Part shown: in pieces, positions 9,122 to 19,000 of the stretch
How the letters are laid out: each line of letters starts with the position of its first letter
Position numbering within the stretch: the first letter of the stretch is position 1
NCBI GenBank assembly: GCA_019648995.1
Contig: BLXT01004630.1
Location: forward strand, 1,064,648 to 1,093,657
DNA: 29,010 bases
Direction: 5' to 3'
Origin: Plakobranchus ocellatus
Lineage: Eukaryota; Mollusca; Gastropoda; Plakobranchidae
The notes under the pieces: generated by a model
Seen by the model: the letters and a program-made list of their open reading frames with translations, nothing else
The model's database searches: none
Told to the model about the DNA's origin: nothing
Made by a program: the position numbers and the translations under genes

Positions 9122-12100
9122 ACTCTCTTTCCCCCCTCTCTCTCTCTCTCTCTCCTTTTCTCTCTCTCTATCACACGCAAATATATAAGTGAGCCTTCCC
9201 TTTTCATAAACTTTTTGAACGCCACACCTTTGCAACGTATTTTATCAAGCAATCTTTATCCATCTAGACTGTCTTACAACACAGGCAAGGGAAAATACAA
9301 GGCAAAAGTCTTTCAAGGCTTGGCCTGTCAAAACAAAAATGTCTACCTGTTCTTTGTGCAGGAAGAGAAGAATTTGCTGTACATACGATTCCTGATTTTA
9401 AAAGCCATACCAATACTGTATTCATGGAAATGGAAAAGCCGTACAGAAAGCCGAACGGCGAATTCACGGTACGGTGTGGCACCATACCATGGAAAGCGGC
9501 CTTTAGGCTACTCAGAAATGTTCAAAGTAGCAAAGACTCCTTCTCTCTTTTTGTACATGTCCTCGAATAAGAAAATCAAAGCAGTCAGCACATGGTTTTT
9601 TGACACTGTGAATGGACTCATTAAGAAAGTATATGGCTTTTTTATCTCATTCTTCTGAATATTCTCTTTTATTTCTTGCTCTTCATCCATGATAATAATT
9701 TAGAAATTGCAATTTAAGTGTGTGTTGATGTTATATTGAAATGTTGATGAGCTTGTGAAATGCATAATTGTGCTCATCTTTGCAAAGCTTTTCTTTTTTA
9801 TTAATTCATCTATAAGTATATATTTTTCTGCAATTGCAGGAACGAGCGAAACTTTTGTTAAGAGAATATGAGTCTTATCCTCGAAAAGCCAAACCGAAAA
9901 GATGCAGGCATTGTGACAAAAATTATACTGCAAGTACATCTCTTCATAGTCACCTTATTAGCTTATCAGGTGAGTGTAGCATTTAGGTGCTGGAGGTGTT
10001 TTTTTGTAGTGATTACTGACTTAATCCTGCAATGCTTTCAGTTAATGAGCCTTATCTGTTTGCATAGTAAGAAAATTTTTTTTTTTTAATGATAAGTATA
10101 AATATTGATAATTCCCTCTCTATTTTATTTTTGTTCATCAGTTATATGGCCTTCTCTTCACAGGAATTCGTTATTGGGTGTGCATCAGATGCAGAGATGC
10201 GCATAAGACAGATGTCACATTTACACGAAAACATTCGCTTCTTTATCATATTTTAAAAGATAATGATATACCAAGATATATATGTCTGGAGCCAGGATGC
10301 TACAGAAAACACAATCACACTCATCATCAGAAGGTAAACAGCACTTTTGCATTTCATTTTTTTCTTTCCGGAAAACTTTCAGCTGTTTTCAACTTTTCTG
10401 AGGAATTGATTCCTTTGTTTGTTATTTCTTTTTGTTTCACACTTACAACTGTTATAAATGCATTGCACCTTTATGGAAAGTCTAATTGAATTACCTGTAT
10501 TTATTTTCAAAATAATTTAAGCTGTAGTTTGTGCTTGAATTTTTATTTTTTTTTTTTTTGTATCATTGTTGGTTCCTCTTAGAAGTAAAAGACATTGTTT
10601 GGTCAGTTGTTCATTTTATATTAAGTTTTATTATTTTTTTTTTCATAACTTATTTATGCCTAAAGCAATTCCTATCATTTTATATATTTGGTGGCCAGAG
10701 TCACGCAAGACAGCACACTGGTGAAAAACATTTTCAGTGCAATATTGAAGACTGTGACTCAATGTTTTCCAACAGGAACACTTATAGTCGCCACCTGCTT
10801 CAGTTTCACAACATAGAATTACTTAGGTATGTAATATTGTGTGTGAACATGAATTTTTTTATGCAGTGCGGGGTCTATCAGTCTTGAATTTTTTTTTGCC
10901 TTTTTGCCATTATTCGATACAGCATGTTAATTATTGTTATTGGAGCTTTCTATCAATTAGTTATCTGAAGTAAAAGTTCACAGAACTTAACTGTAAAAAT
11001 AATAGTAAAGTTCATGCAATTTTTTTTTATACTGAGAAGGTAACCAATTAAAAATCACACATACATAATTTTGGTTATGTGACATATTTGGACTTGCAAA
11101 ATGTTTTAACATCAGTCTTAAAATTTTATTTCTGGGAAAGAAACTAATGGTCTGTTTTTCAAAGTGTATTTTAAAACTGGCTCATTTTGTAGTGGCACTA
11201 CGCAATTATCAATTTGCAACACTTTGAAACCTTTATTAAGCAGTTTTATTATCTTTTTTATTTTAATTGCCTGTGAATGTTTACAGGAATAATGAATTGA
11301 AAGAAATTGGACCCACAGAAGCTTGTCAAAAGGTAGAAGATGCTCGCCTCAAAGCCAGAGAGAGAAGCAAGGTAAAAGCAAGTTTTTACGTTGTTTAATA
11401 CTTGTTCACAAGTTGTTGTTTTTTTTTCTTTTAAAAAATTTGCACATGGGATGATTGGCACTGTTTAAGCTCTTGAAGAGACCGTAAATAGCTGCCAGCC
11501 CTCCCTGGTTTACCAGCACTTTTTGTTTTTTGAACTTTTTTGCAGTCGCTCTAGCTTCAGATTTAAAATCCTAGTATCTAAAATTCTGTAATGAAACATG
11601 CAAGCCCTTTATAAAACACATATAAGTTGATTCTTTAGCTCCTTTACAAATAAGGATGTAAAATCCTTAATGTGTTCTATCTTTGGATCCTAGGAAGTTT
11701 TACCAATTCTCTCTTTCTTACTGACCTTGACTATATGATAAGAGTTCATAACTATCAGGTATATCATTTTGTCCACATAGTAATTTTGCATAACTTTGTG
11801 TCTAAAGAAAAAATTTTTGCACCTAAGATTTTCTCATTGAATTTTAAGGCACATTAGAGAAGACAAGGAATAGCTTTGGAAAAAAAATCCCTGATAAGTC
11901 CTCTGGTAAAGGTAAAGTTGAACAAACATAGTATGTGTAGTGGATAAAAATTCTAAACTGCCCCAATTTTGACTATATCATACGATGTTTTTTTTACATC
12001 TCTTGAGCTTGTCTTAAGGTCCTTAGTATCCTGCAAGTAAAATAGTACAGAAAATATTCTCATAACTGCAGCTCTTAACTTCACAGGGAAATAAAATATG

Positions 12101-13270
12101 GGAGTCACTATATTTAAAAGCAACAAAGTCATAACTTTTTGTCACAGCGCCATTTATCAACATTAATTACTGGTAATAGTCAGATATCTTGCAGTGAACT
12201 ACATTTCATACAATGGACTAATAGATCAATATTAAATGGATATTAAAAATTCCTTTTCCATACTGTTATTTATGCTTTGCATGTTCTTTACAATAAAACA
12301 ATGGTAGCTTAAAATGTTATGGATGTATAAGAAAATCAGTTTGATTTCTGCACGTGAATTTTACTGTATAAAGGACAAATTTACAGTGCATCTGCTCATC
12401 ATGAGTTAATGCTATTTAAATTTATAACACACTCATCAGCTCAATTTTTGCCCTTGAAACTGTATATTCCAGGTTCATGCTTCATTGAAAATTTTATTGA
12501 AATATCTACCTCTAATTGAATAAAATAAGGGGGAGGGGGAAGGGAAAGAAAGCCTTTATGAATCAACTCTAGAGCCAAATTTTTTGTTTCCATTCTTTTC
12601 AATTTTCTTAAAGTACACGTATTCATGGTTTGAAAATTTTCATTTTTTTTTACTTCATATCTAGGTGAAGAGACTGAATGGGTACGAGAGATCATCAGTC
12701 TCATGCCCATCTGAAACAAACTCTATATCCTCACCTGAAGTAAACAGTGTTATATTTTCGCCTGAAATGAATGACATTACACCTTCCAAAAAGAGAAAGA
12801 CGGATATTTTGACAGAAATCAGCCTTCCCAGTGTCTGTGAGGAGGTGGCTCTAAGAGAGGCATATCATAAACCAGAGAGAGAAGTTGAGCATGAACTTCC
12901 CAACCATGTAGCCTCAAAAATACTGAGTGGTTTCGCTCAAGGTTATAAAGATCAAGACAGTCATGAAAAGCAACTAAAGCCAGGCAAGACATCAGATGGC
13001 CTAGCAGTTCTGTGTGCTGTGGCCCTTGGAGAGTATTATGACCAGAAGGAAAATGATCCACAGGCAGCACCTGACCAGTGTGCTGCATTTGTACCAGCCA
13101 GATCTAATGCAAATGCTCTCTCTCAAGTTGCTGACAGTGATGTTTGCTCACTGCCTTTGCAAGCTCCTGCAGCTGTCACCAGTAGTCAGTCTGAAAATGC
13201 ACAAATCGCTTGTAGTGTTACGCCAGAATCGGAGAATGTGGGAAATATTTTATCCCTACAACAAATGTAA
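2678..13270 (+). CDS. C2H2 zinc-finger protein, 11 exons, about 628 residues (spliced gene model)
   Basis: Eleven exons join with matching phases into one open frame ending at TAA 13268-13270: 2678-2735, 2813-2866, 4632-4968, 5670-5745, 6131-6203, 6831-7000, 9840-9969, 10164-10333, 10699-10826, 11287-11371 and 12665-13270. All introns are GT-AG. Residues 278-393 hold four finger-like units. Two are atypical: C278-x2-C281-x12-H294 with no second His, and C306-x2-C309 followed by H323 and H328. Two are canonical: C340-x4-C345-x12-H358-x3-H362, a TGEK linker, then C370-x4-C375-x12-H388-x4-H393. Residues 80-109 are a tandem repeat. Residues 176-249 are charged and probably helical. KKRK at 469-472 could be a nuclear signal, and the C-terminal 150 residues look disordered. 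A nuclear nucleic-acid-binding role is inferred from the fingers. I do not recognise the ortholog. Confidence 0.85.
2813..2866 (+). CDS. Zinc-finger gene, exon 2
   Basis: A strong acceptor (T-rich tract then TTTCAG) precedes it and a strong donor CACT|GTAAGT follows. It encodes QKAQFMTKNQLFKKSRH (residues 21-37). The last base joins CT of exon 3 to make Ser38. Only one of the three frames is open. Confidence 0.8.
3014..3280 (+). mobile_element. tRNA-derived SINE, family 1
   Basis: The head looks like a tRNA gene with RNA polymerase III promoter boxes: A box TGGCTCATCTGG at 3023-3034 and a perfect B box GGTTCGAATCC at 3067-3077. A tRNA-unrelated body of about 190 bases follows. It includes a stretch around 3115-3145 (CCAGCACTAAATGGGTA) that resembles conserved SINE body motifs; I cannot name the family. 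No matching copy is seen elsewhere in the window. The 3' boundary is approximate. Confidence 0.7.
3385..3735 (+). mobile_element. 5'-truncated RTE-like LINE, C-terminal end of reverse transcriptase ORF and short tail
   Basis: Broken frames spell the familiar end of RTE-type reverse transcriptases: MWFIRRVMKISW near 3391, then RQRQPQFLGHI near 3490, and TGKIESKRSRGRQRVTFIES near 3552-3611. Several stops and at least one frameshift separate these blocks. The copy ends in a purine-rich AAGAAGAAG tail near 3730, as many RTE copies do. The family may be the one at 1-1071, but the two pieces cover different parts of the element and cannot be compared directly. Confidence 0.8.
4632..4968 (+). CDS. 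Zinc-finger gene, exon 3
   Basis: The acceptor is TTTTTACAG and the donor is AAAGA|GTGAGC. It encodes residues 39-149, rich in Ser, Thr, Gln and charged residues, with no recognised domain. Codons 4757-4801 and 4802-4846 form two 15-residue repeats, each with ETRFC followed by TYP. An acidic stretch follows near residues 115-130. Low complexity suggests a flexible region. Confidence 0.85.
4757..4846 (+). repeat. In-frame 45-bp tandem duplication within exon 3
   Basis: Two 45-base units (4757-4801 and 4802-4846) each encode Q-x-ETRFC-x2-TYP-x(4), preserving the reading frame. Synonymous and replacement differences between units show that the duplication is not recent. Confidence 0.75.
5670..5745 (+). 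CDS. Zinc-finger gene, exon 4
   Basis: The acceptor is TGTTCTAG and the donor TCT|GTGAGT. The first base completes Glu150, then QETYQYKLATKLFASDSSCR and further residues run to 175. The exon ends in phase 0, matching exon 5. Confidence 0.85.
6131..6203 (+). CDS. Zinc-finger gene, exon 5
   Basis: The acceptor is CTTTTCACAG and the donor CTGG|GTAAGT. It encodes VMEEFIKADNAEHLISPDDK and on to residue 199, an acidic, probably helical segment. The last base joins AG of exon 6 to form Glu200. Confidence 0.9.
6831..7000 (+). CDS. Zinc-finger gene, exon 6
   Basis: The acceptor is TTTTTCTCAG and the donor TTACAG|GTAAGT. It encodes residues 201-256, including AVQQWMRSAIFYEQQIIQKM and LTPEEARTLN. Charged and hydrophobic residues alternate as in amphipathic helices. 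This segment looks conserved-domain-like, but I do not recognise a named domain. Confidence 0.9.
8498..9509. mobile_element. Candidate inverted-repeat element in intron 6
   Basis: The left end AGCCTTAAAAGGGCTTTCCA, continuing CGGTA, matches the reverse complement of the right end, which reads AGCCTAAAGGCCGCTTTCCA then TGGTA. Further in, CTGTACGGCTTTT at about 8642 has its inverted partner AAAAGCCGTACAG near 9432. Motifs around GTACGG recur at 8552, 8629 and 8643. No transposase frame and no clear target-site duplication are visible. It could be a non-autonomous DNA transposon or a foldback element; the interior CT repeat may have expanded later. Confidence 0.45.
9037..9172. repeat. CT/GA microsatellite
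   Basis: About 80 bases of near-pure CT are followed by an interrupted CT tract. Open frames through it (Ser-Leu or Arg-Glu repeats) are artefacts. Confidence 0.95.
9840..9969 (+). CDS. Zinc-finger gene, exon 7 (atypical finger 1)
   Basis: The acceptor is CAATTGCAG and the donor TCAG|GTGAGT. It encodes residues 257-299. A basic lead-in (YPRKAKPKR) is followed by CRHC, Tyr at the usual aromatic position, Leu five residues later and H294. The second His of a C2H2 finger is absent. The last base starts Gly300. Confidence 0.9.
10164..10333 (+). CDS. Zinc-finger gene, exon 8 (finger 2 and first half of finger 3)
   Basis: The acceptor is CTTCACAG and the donor CAGAAG|GTAAAC. It encodes residues 301-356. 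CIRC (306-309) is followed by H323 and H328, giving either a C-x2-C-x13-H-x4-H finger or a finger with a missing last His. Then C340-x4-C345 opens finger 3 in a His-rich stretch (HNHTHH). The intron splits finger 3 in phase 0. Confidence 0.9.
10699..10826 (+). CDS. Zinc-finger gene, exon 9 (end of finger 3, TGEK linker, finger 4)
   Basis: The acceptor GGTGGCCAG is weak in pyrimidines just upstream, but the phase-0 join is exact. It encodes SHARQHTGEKHFQC, which completes finger 3 (H358, H362) and the conserved TGEK linker. Finger 4 follows as C370-x4-C375-x12-H388-x4-H393. The donor is TTAG|GTATGT; AG + G makes Arg399. Confidence 0.92.
11287..11371 (+). CDS. Zinc-finger gene, exon 10
   Basis: The acceptor is GTTTACAG and the donor GCAAG|GTAAAA. 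It encodes residues 400-427, NNELKEIGPTEACQKVEDAR then a Lys/Arg-rich end. It is charged, probably helical, and follows the last finger. Confidence 0.88.
11372..12664 (+). other. Intron 10 of the zinc-finger gene
   Basis: This intron of 1293 bases is AT-rich. I see no exon, transposon or tandem array in it. A GGGGGAGGGGGAAGGG purine run lies near 12530. Confidence 0.75.
12665..13270 (+). CDS. Zinc-finger gene, exon 11 (C-terminal tail and stop)
   Basis: The acceptor is TTCATATCTAG, phase 0. It encodes 201 residues (428-628) and TAA. SPEVNSVIFSPEMNDITPSK has two SPE-V/M-N units near the start. KKRK at 469-472 may be a nuclear localisation signal. The remainder is rich in Ser, Ala, Gln and Glu and looks disordered. 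Codon use is ordinary and the frame is long for this AT-rich DNA, which supports real coding. Confidence 0.92.
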   Translation: MKRLNGYERSSVSCPSETNSISSPEVNSVIFSPEMNDITPSKKRKTDILTEISLPSVCEEVALREAYHKPEREVEHELPNHVASKILSGFAQGYKDQDSHEKQLKPGKTSDGLAVLCAVALGEYYDQKENDPQAAPDQCAAFVPARSNANALSQVADSDVCSLPLQAPAAVTSSQSENAQIACSVTPESENVGNILSLQQM

Positions 13271-13925
13271 TGTAAAACAGTAAAACCATGTCTTGGTCTA
13301 GATAATTACATAAAGGAATCTTTCTCACAATCTAGTCCGTTTTTTTCCTCAAACCTGAAAAATTCAGTACTCTCTATGATGGAATGTTGCTGGATGAAAG
13401 AAGCTGCATTAGCTTGTTGATGATGTAAGAGAAACTGCATAGGCTTTTCATATGAGCAAAAGAAAATTTGTGTACTATGCTGTCATGCTCAAAACTTTGA
13501 TGGCAACTTTTGCAAGTTATTTATTTGAAACCTTTTGCCAGATCTTAAGAGCAGCAGATTATTTAGTTTTGGTGATTTTAGTGATTTTGTGTTTTTTTTT
13601 GCAGGCGCATTGCAATGTGTTCTAGTTTGCTGCTGATTTTTCTTGCCAAGTAATTTACTAAGATGAAATTCATGCTTTCTATTGTCTTTTCACAAATTAT
13701 GCACTGTTTTTGGGTAAAGAGAAATATAGTCTATGTTAGGATGAATGATGGACTTTACAGGCTGTGAGCCAAGGTCTTGGGCTTTGAAAGCTGGGAATAT
13801 TGTATTCTTATGTGTTGTTTTCTACTTTCATGATTGTGTTATTTATATTCTGTGAGACTTGTAAAAAAATTTTTTTGCAAATAAATTTGGAGACAATAAA
13901 GTTTCCTGTAGGCCTGATTTTGAAA
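13271..13925 (+). other. 3' UTR of the zinc-finger gene
   Basis: Non-coding AT-rich sequence runs from the stop to a likely cleavage zone just after two polyadenylation signals. Longer forms are possible: another AATAAA is at 14925-14930. Confidence 0.65.
13880..13900 (+). promoter_or_regulatory. Two polyadenylation signals AATAAA
   Basis: AATAAA at 13880-13885 and again at 13895-13900 lie about 610-630 bases after the stop codon. Confidence 0.65.
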
Positions 13926-15369
13926 GGTTTGCCAGCTGCAATATTTGTAAAGTAGTTTGGATTTTATTTTTCAAAGTCACAATCTGTTTTAACAATGATT
14001 TTGATGAAGAGACATAGTCTTTAATTTCATTTAAATTTTAGTACAAATGTTCTTCCGAAATTATGATTTTTCAAGAAGTAAGCTTTGTTTCTCAAAAATT
14101 AAAATTTTCAGGTATCATTAGGGGCTCATGAATTTGTTCAAGGGTAGGGAATTCTTATTTTGTTTTTCAAAACTGAAAAACTTGCATAAAAAGATCCTCC
14201 AATTGATTATGTTTGGCTGTAAGTTTTTTTTTCTTTAAATTTGAAAAAAAATTTGGGGGGCATTTATTTTTGTGTTTTAATTCTTTCTCATGTGGCATTG
14301 AAAGAAAAAAATAGGTGGATTAAACTTTTTGCAAGCATAGTCTAGAAATAGATCCTGGTTTTTAAAGATTTATGGGAGCTTTTCTGAGCTTAGCACATTA
14401 CTCATGAGAAAGTTGGTAGTTTTTGAGAGGCTGCTTTATTATAAAATTGAATGTAGTCTCTTTGAACCAAATGCTTGGTTACTGGAATATTTATCAGTTA
14501 AACAAGTGAAATCTGATTGAGAATCTGAAAACTCTTCAAAATATTTGAAAATTAAATTTATCATGGCTAAAAAAACTGCAGTCCAATTTAGATTGCTGAG
14601 CTTAATAACCCTTAGAAATGTACCCTGCCAAGATCATCCCTATATGTCAAAAGTGTTTTTTATTTTACAATATATGTACAAACTAGTGTGCCTGGCATTT
14701 ATGTCAGTTTGTGTGTGCCTGTGTATGAATAATGTAATACCTGTGTTAATAGTGGGGGAGTGCAAATTGTATGTGATGTCATGGTTGCATGATTAATATG
14801 ATTCTTGAAAACTAAGGAAAAAGAAAACGGTATACAACTAGAATTTTTAGTTTGCATCTTTGACCATTCAAAATGATTTGATTCTTTCTATATTCTTCTT
14901 AAGGGGCTCATGATGGACTAAGACAATAAAAACTTGGATGGATTACTCTTGTGCCTTTCACTTAGTAGTGATCATGTCAGAGAGATTTTGGAATATTTTG
15001 AGCTAAGACCTTGTAGGGGTTTATTGGGAGAACTTGGACTATAAACAAATTATGGTGTTTTAGAAATTGTTACATTTAACTTTAATCTGCCTACGAATTT
15101 ATACGTTTTTGAATTATTGGTGGTGAAGTGCTGAGAAAGAGAGTGCTTCGTATTCTTTTGTTCTGGTTTCAAACCGTTTCTTAACCACCTTGGGTTGGTG
15201 TACCTGTAGAAGGTTTTACCCATTAGGCTGTTCTGTATATATTTCTAGAGACAAAGAATTGGCTGATGGAATACACATGGTCATGAAAAGTTATCCTTAA
15301 GACAATTTCCCTTGATTTGAAGCAGCTGCTTGGTTCTATTTATTGTCTGGTGAAAGCCACCCTTATCTA
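13926..15369. other. Gene-free AT-rich stretch downstream of the zinc-finger gene
   Basis: No supported exon or element. It may contain an extended 3' UTR up to AATAAA at 14925-14930. The part from about 15100 may be the decayed 3' region of the minus-strand LINE fragment that follows. Confidence 0.5.
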
Positions 15370-16045
15370 AAGGTAGATGAATGATCCAAGCCCTGCACCC
15401 ACTGTATGTGTTGTTGGAGGAAGTTTAGCAACATATTTTCTGCCGTACTCATGGTATCTCTATCCTTCCCTCACAGAATTTCATTCAGGGGCTGAACAGC
15501 CCATTTTGTGGTATGTCTAGCAGACACTTCCTAGCAATTTAGCAACACATGCAGAACTGATTTATCTCCATCCCCACAGAGACAACACTTACAATGCAAG
15601 ACAAACTGTGATGTTCCCTTTCTGACAGAAGCTGTGTGTTTTGGTCTTGAAGAAAAAAATACAATCAAAAGTTGCCCTTGCATTCACAATAGTTTTTATG
15701 GCTGTGGTTGGAGTCTTCTTTCATTAGCTATCACATTGGCTATCAGTTTAATCCAACATGTGCAGGCAACCACTTGACCACAACTCGCACTCCCTCCACC
15801 CTTCCCATATTTGCTCTATTGATCCATCCAGAGTTTGCAGTAATGCCCAGCAGTAAGTGATGATTGCCACGCTGGGGAGCAGGCTTGCTTCCTGATGCTT
15901 CCAGGTGGATTACCTTTGTTTAAGTACTCTGTTACCAACCCAAGCTCACAATCAAAACTGCACATTTTCTCTCCATAGTTCTGCTTACCAGAGATTTACC
16001 ATCAGGCCATAGGATGTAGCCTACATTACATTTGTTACCAAAGAA
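15370..16045 (-). mobile_element. LINE fragment, RNase H domain (jockey/I-like), decayed
   Basis: Read on the minus strand, broken frames give parts of a retrotransposon RNase H. A WPDGKSLV strand and CSFDCEL lie near 16010-15940, and VVVKWLPAHVG, the typical end-of-domain motif, near 15790-15760. A cysteine-rich segment of the type CKCCLCGDGDKSVLHVLLNC follows near 15600-15530. Frameshifts and stops are frequent, so the copy is dead. It differs from the jockey-like copy at 23440-26100 over the shared domain, so it is probably another family. The reverse transcriptase part is not seen. Confidence 0.65.
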
Positions 16046-19000
16046 TTAACTGTGCAAAGTTATGCAATCCGTCATTATGCAAAGCAAGCTTCAGTTAACA
16101 GATGCTTTTGTGAATTTTTTATTCAGCATACTATTCAAACTTGTCCTAGAGAATGCACATTGCCCAAACAGCTATATTTTCATCTTATTTTTTTAACAAA
16201 AAATATCATTCTCAACTAATTACTGGTTGGTTGCACTGGTTGCAAATCACTTGTAACTTTCCTTCTACATTGCGTCTTTGTGTACTTAATGTGTGAATAT
16301 GACTTTGTTTACTTGAATTTTGGTTGACAAATCCCAAGTATATTTTTATAGGTCTTTTTATGACCACGTACATTTCATTCCACTTCTTAAAACTTGATAT
16401 TTATTAAAAGATATGAGAAAGTGTTGATGCACTGCTTTATTAAACAATGTATATAAACACTTTTGAAGATAAAACACTTAACGTTGAATATACACTTGTA
16501 ATTGAAAATTGAAATTTGGGCTGAAGAGTTGAATAGACCACATTGCAATTACATAGTTAATGAATAATAATTTTTGAAAGTCTGAGTTCTTTCCATTTTT
16601 ATGACCTTGTCTAAACTTCAGCATAAAGACACAAACTGTTTTTGCCATTTTTTTTAATTTACCACTGAGCTTTATATTTTCAATTTGATTTATAAAAACT
16701 TTTATCAAGCATATACATTCCATTTATTTGTTATCATTGGCATCTAACTAACCTTTTAAATAGCATGGCTTTTTTCTGTGAATATGCATTGGAAATCTTA
16801 ATTTTCTTTCAGAATACTGCTTAATAGAAGATTGAATAGCTCCTGCCTGTATTATGATTCAATGTAAAGGAGGTTCAGGCATAAGGCTTTCATTTTCAAA
16901 TGATTTTGGTCAAATTATTGCTTTGAAAAGTTTTTTTAAGTCTAAGTGAGTGAAATACTCATTGCATTGCTCTACAGCAAGGTGGGTTAAGTAGTGAAGA
17001 GTTAGATCTGATCCAACTTAAATTTGATTTTCTTATCTTGGGGGGAAGGGGTCACTTCTAGGCTTAACCCACTTAAAGTATGGAATTCACAATTTTGGCA
17101 TTTCTTTTGTTTTTTAGAAAGGGAAAATACAGTTTACTGGTTCCCTGAAAATTTTTGAAAAAGTGCAATTGCTACCAAATTTTTGTGTGAATATCTGTAT
17201 GGTAAGGAAAACTATGCTTTCAATGACTTGCCGATTGAACTAATATTAAACCAATTTCTTGTATTTTTCATCAATTTTAGGCATCATTGGCCATACCTGC
17301 CATTGATTCCACGGTAAAAACAAATACAAATTTTCATATGTTTCTATAGAAATTTCAATTACATTTATTCTCATTATACGTTTTTTTTTCTTGTCACAAA
17401 AAACTTATTTTTTATCTAAAATATAATAGAGCTCTTACCTATATCATGTTCACATTTTTTTTTTTAGAAATTTTGATTTTTTTTTTTTTTTCATAAAAAA
17501 ATGGATCCAAAGCTACGTGATGTATAGAATACAAGATTTATATGAAAAAATTTTTAAAGAATGAAGAAAAAAAACAAACTATTTAACATGTATTTCAGAA
17601 CATATCAGAGAAGTTTCAAATGATTTGAATTTCAAGTTTAGGAGGAGATGGACTTTCAAAATCAGATAATTAGCAGATTGAAATTCAAAATAGCTGCAGT
17701 TTCTGTGAGCACATCAGGTGAAAAATTGTTTTCAATTTTTTTCCCCACTATGACTGCGACAAATTCTTTTACAAATGTTGAAACCATCTATCTCAAATAT
17801 TTTTTTTTTAATCACTCTCATTTCCTCCCCCTTTCATCCTTCCTTCCACCCTGTGCTTTCTCTTGCCCAGCAGGCTATATATATATATATTACCTCCTCT
17901 TTTATAAATTCCACCACAATTTAAAATAATGTACCCAGTTTATAATATTTTATCATGAAAATAGACATTAAAAATAGTGAAGGTGAAAGCAAACTGTTTT
18001 ACCTTTGTGTGAACTTGATCAGATTTGATTTTTCAAAGTAGTTTGTCATTGTAATTTAAAAAGAAAAGCAAAAGGGAGAAAACTAGAAGTAGTGTTGGAT
18101 TTTGAGAGGCCTTTTTTGAGAGTTGCATGACTGGGGAGAAATTAAGTGATATAGTAGTGAGTTATAAACCAAAAACAGTAGGGAAAAAAATCTGATAACT
18201 GCTTGTGGTTGATTGGTTAAATTGCTCTGACAAATATATCTGTGGTAGCTACAACACATGTATGTAATTCCAAAGCATGACAAAAAATTGACAGGAGTTT
18301 GTTTAAACTACATTGATTCTAACTGTAAATCTTAATCTATTGTTTATTCCTGATATTGTTGTCTGAAGGATTTGAAATAATACTCCTGCTTTAATAGTCC
18401 AATGTCTAACTTACAATTGTGAGGAGTTACAATGTTAAATATACAGTGTTGTGTACATAGTATACATTCTCACTACTGAGTGGTATTTTTATTGTTGTGT
18501 TTGCTGCAGTAATATGTAAAATAATTGAAACATTTACTTAAAACAAAACAACTGTTACAGCGAGTCTTTCCACTTGTACAAAATGACATATTTTTTATGC
18601 TGCTAAATGAGTGCCTCAATAATGTCTTTCAGCAAGTTTGTTAAATGCTTTTTAATTCTCCAAATCAAAGAGGTTGCTATTTCTTTAGCATCAACTTTTT
18701 TTTTTTTACCTTAATCAATTTAATTTTTTTCCTTAAAAGATACTGCTGTTTTCTTATTGATATGATTGAATGTGTAAATATGGAGATTGTAGAACTGAAT
18801 ATTAATGCCTTGATCTGTATTGTCAATATATGTCTCTCGTTTTTTCTCAAAAGTGTTGCATGAGACATCTCTAAGGACAGGTCTCAAGGCTAGTTTGATT
18901 TAAATTAGTTTGAGCAAACCAAAAATGCTAAATTATTCATTAAATATCTAATTATCATCCTGAATAAACTAAGTAATAATTAACTTTCCCAAACTAAAGA

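Larger units (their letters stand above)
7001..9839 (+). other. Intron 6 of the zinc-finger gene (longest intron)
   Basis: This intron of 2839 bases holds a segment bounded by imperfect inverted repeats (8498-9509) that encloses a long CT microsatellite. I see no coding sequence or recognisable element in 7001-8497 or 9510-9839. Confidence 0.75.

Noticed and set aside
8969..9658. 229-codon open frame through the CT repeat
   Set aside because: Most of it is Ser-Leu from the microsatellite and the rest is inverted-repeat DNA within an intron; no conserved motif.
9868..10089. Open frame overlapping exon 7 in another frame
   Set aside because: Shadow of the true zinc-finger exon; it lacks the Cys/His pattern and does not splice in phase.
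17281..17312. Short exon-like segment between TTTTAG and GTAAAA
   Set aside because: Only about ten codons, no partner exons on either side.
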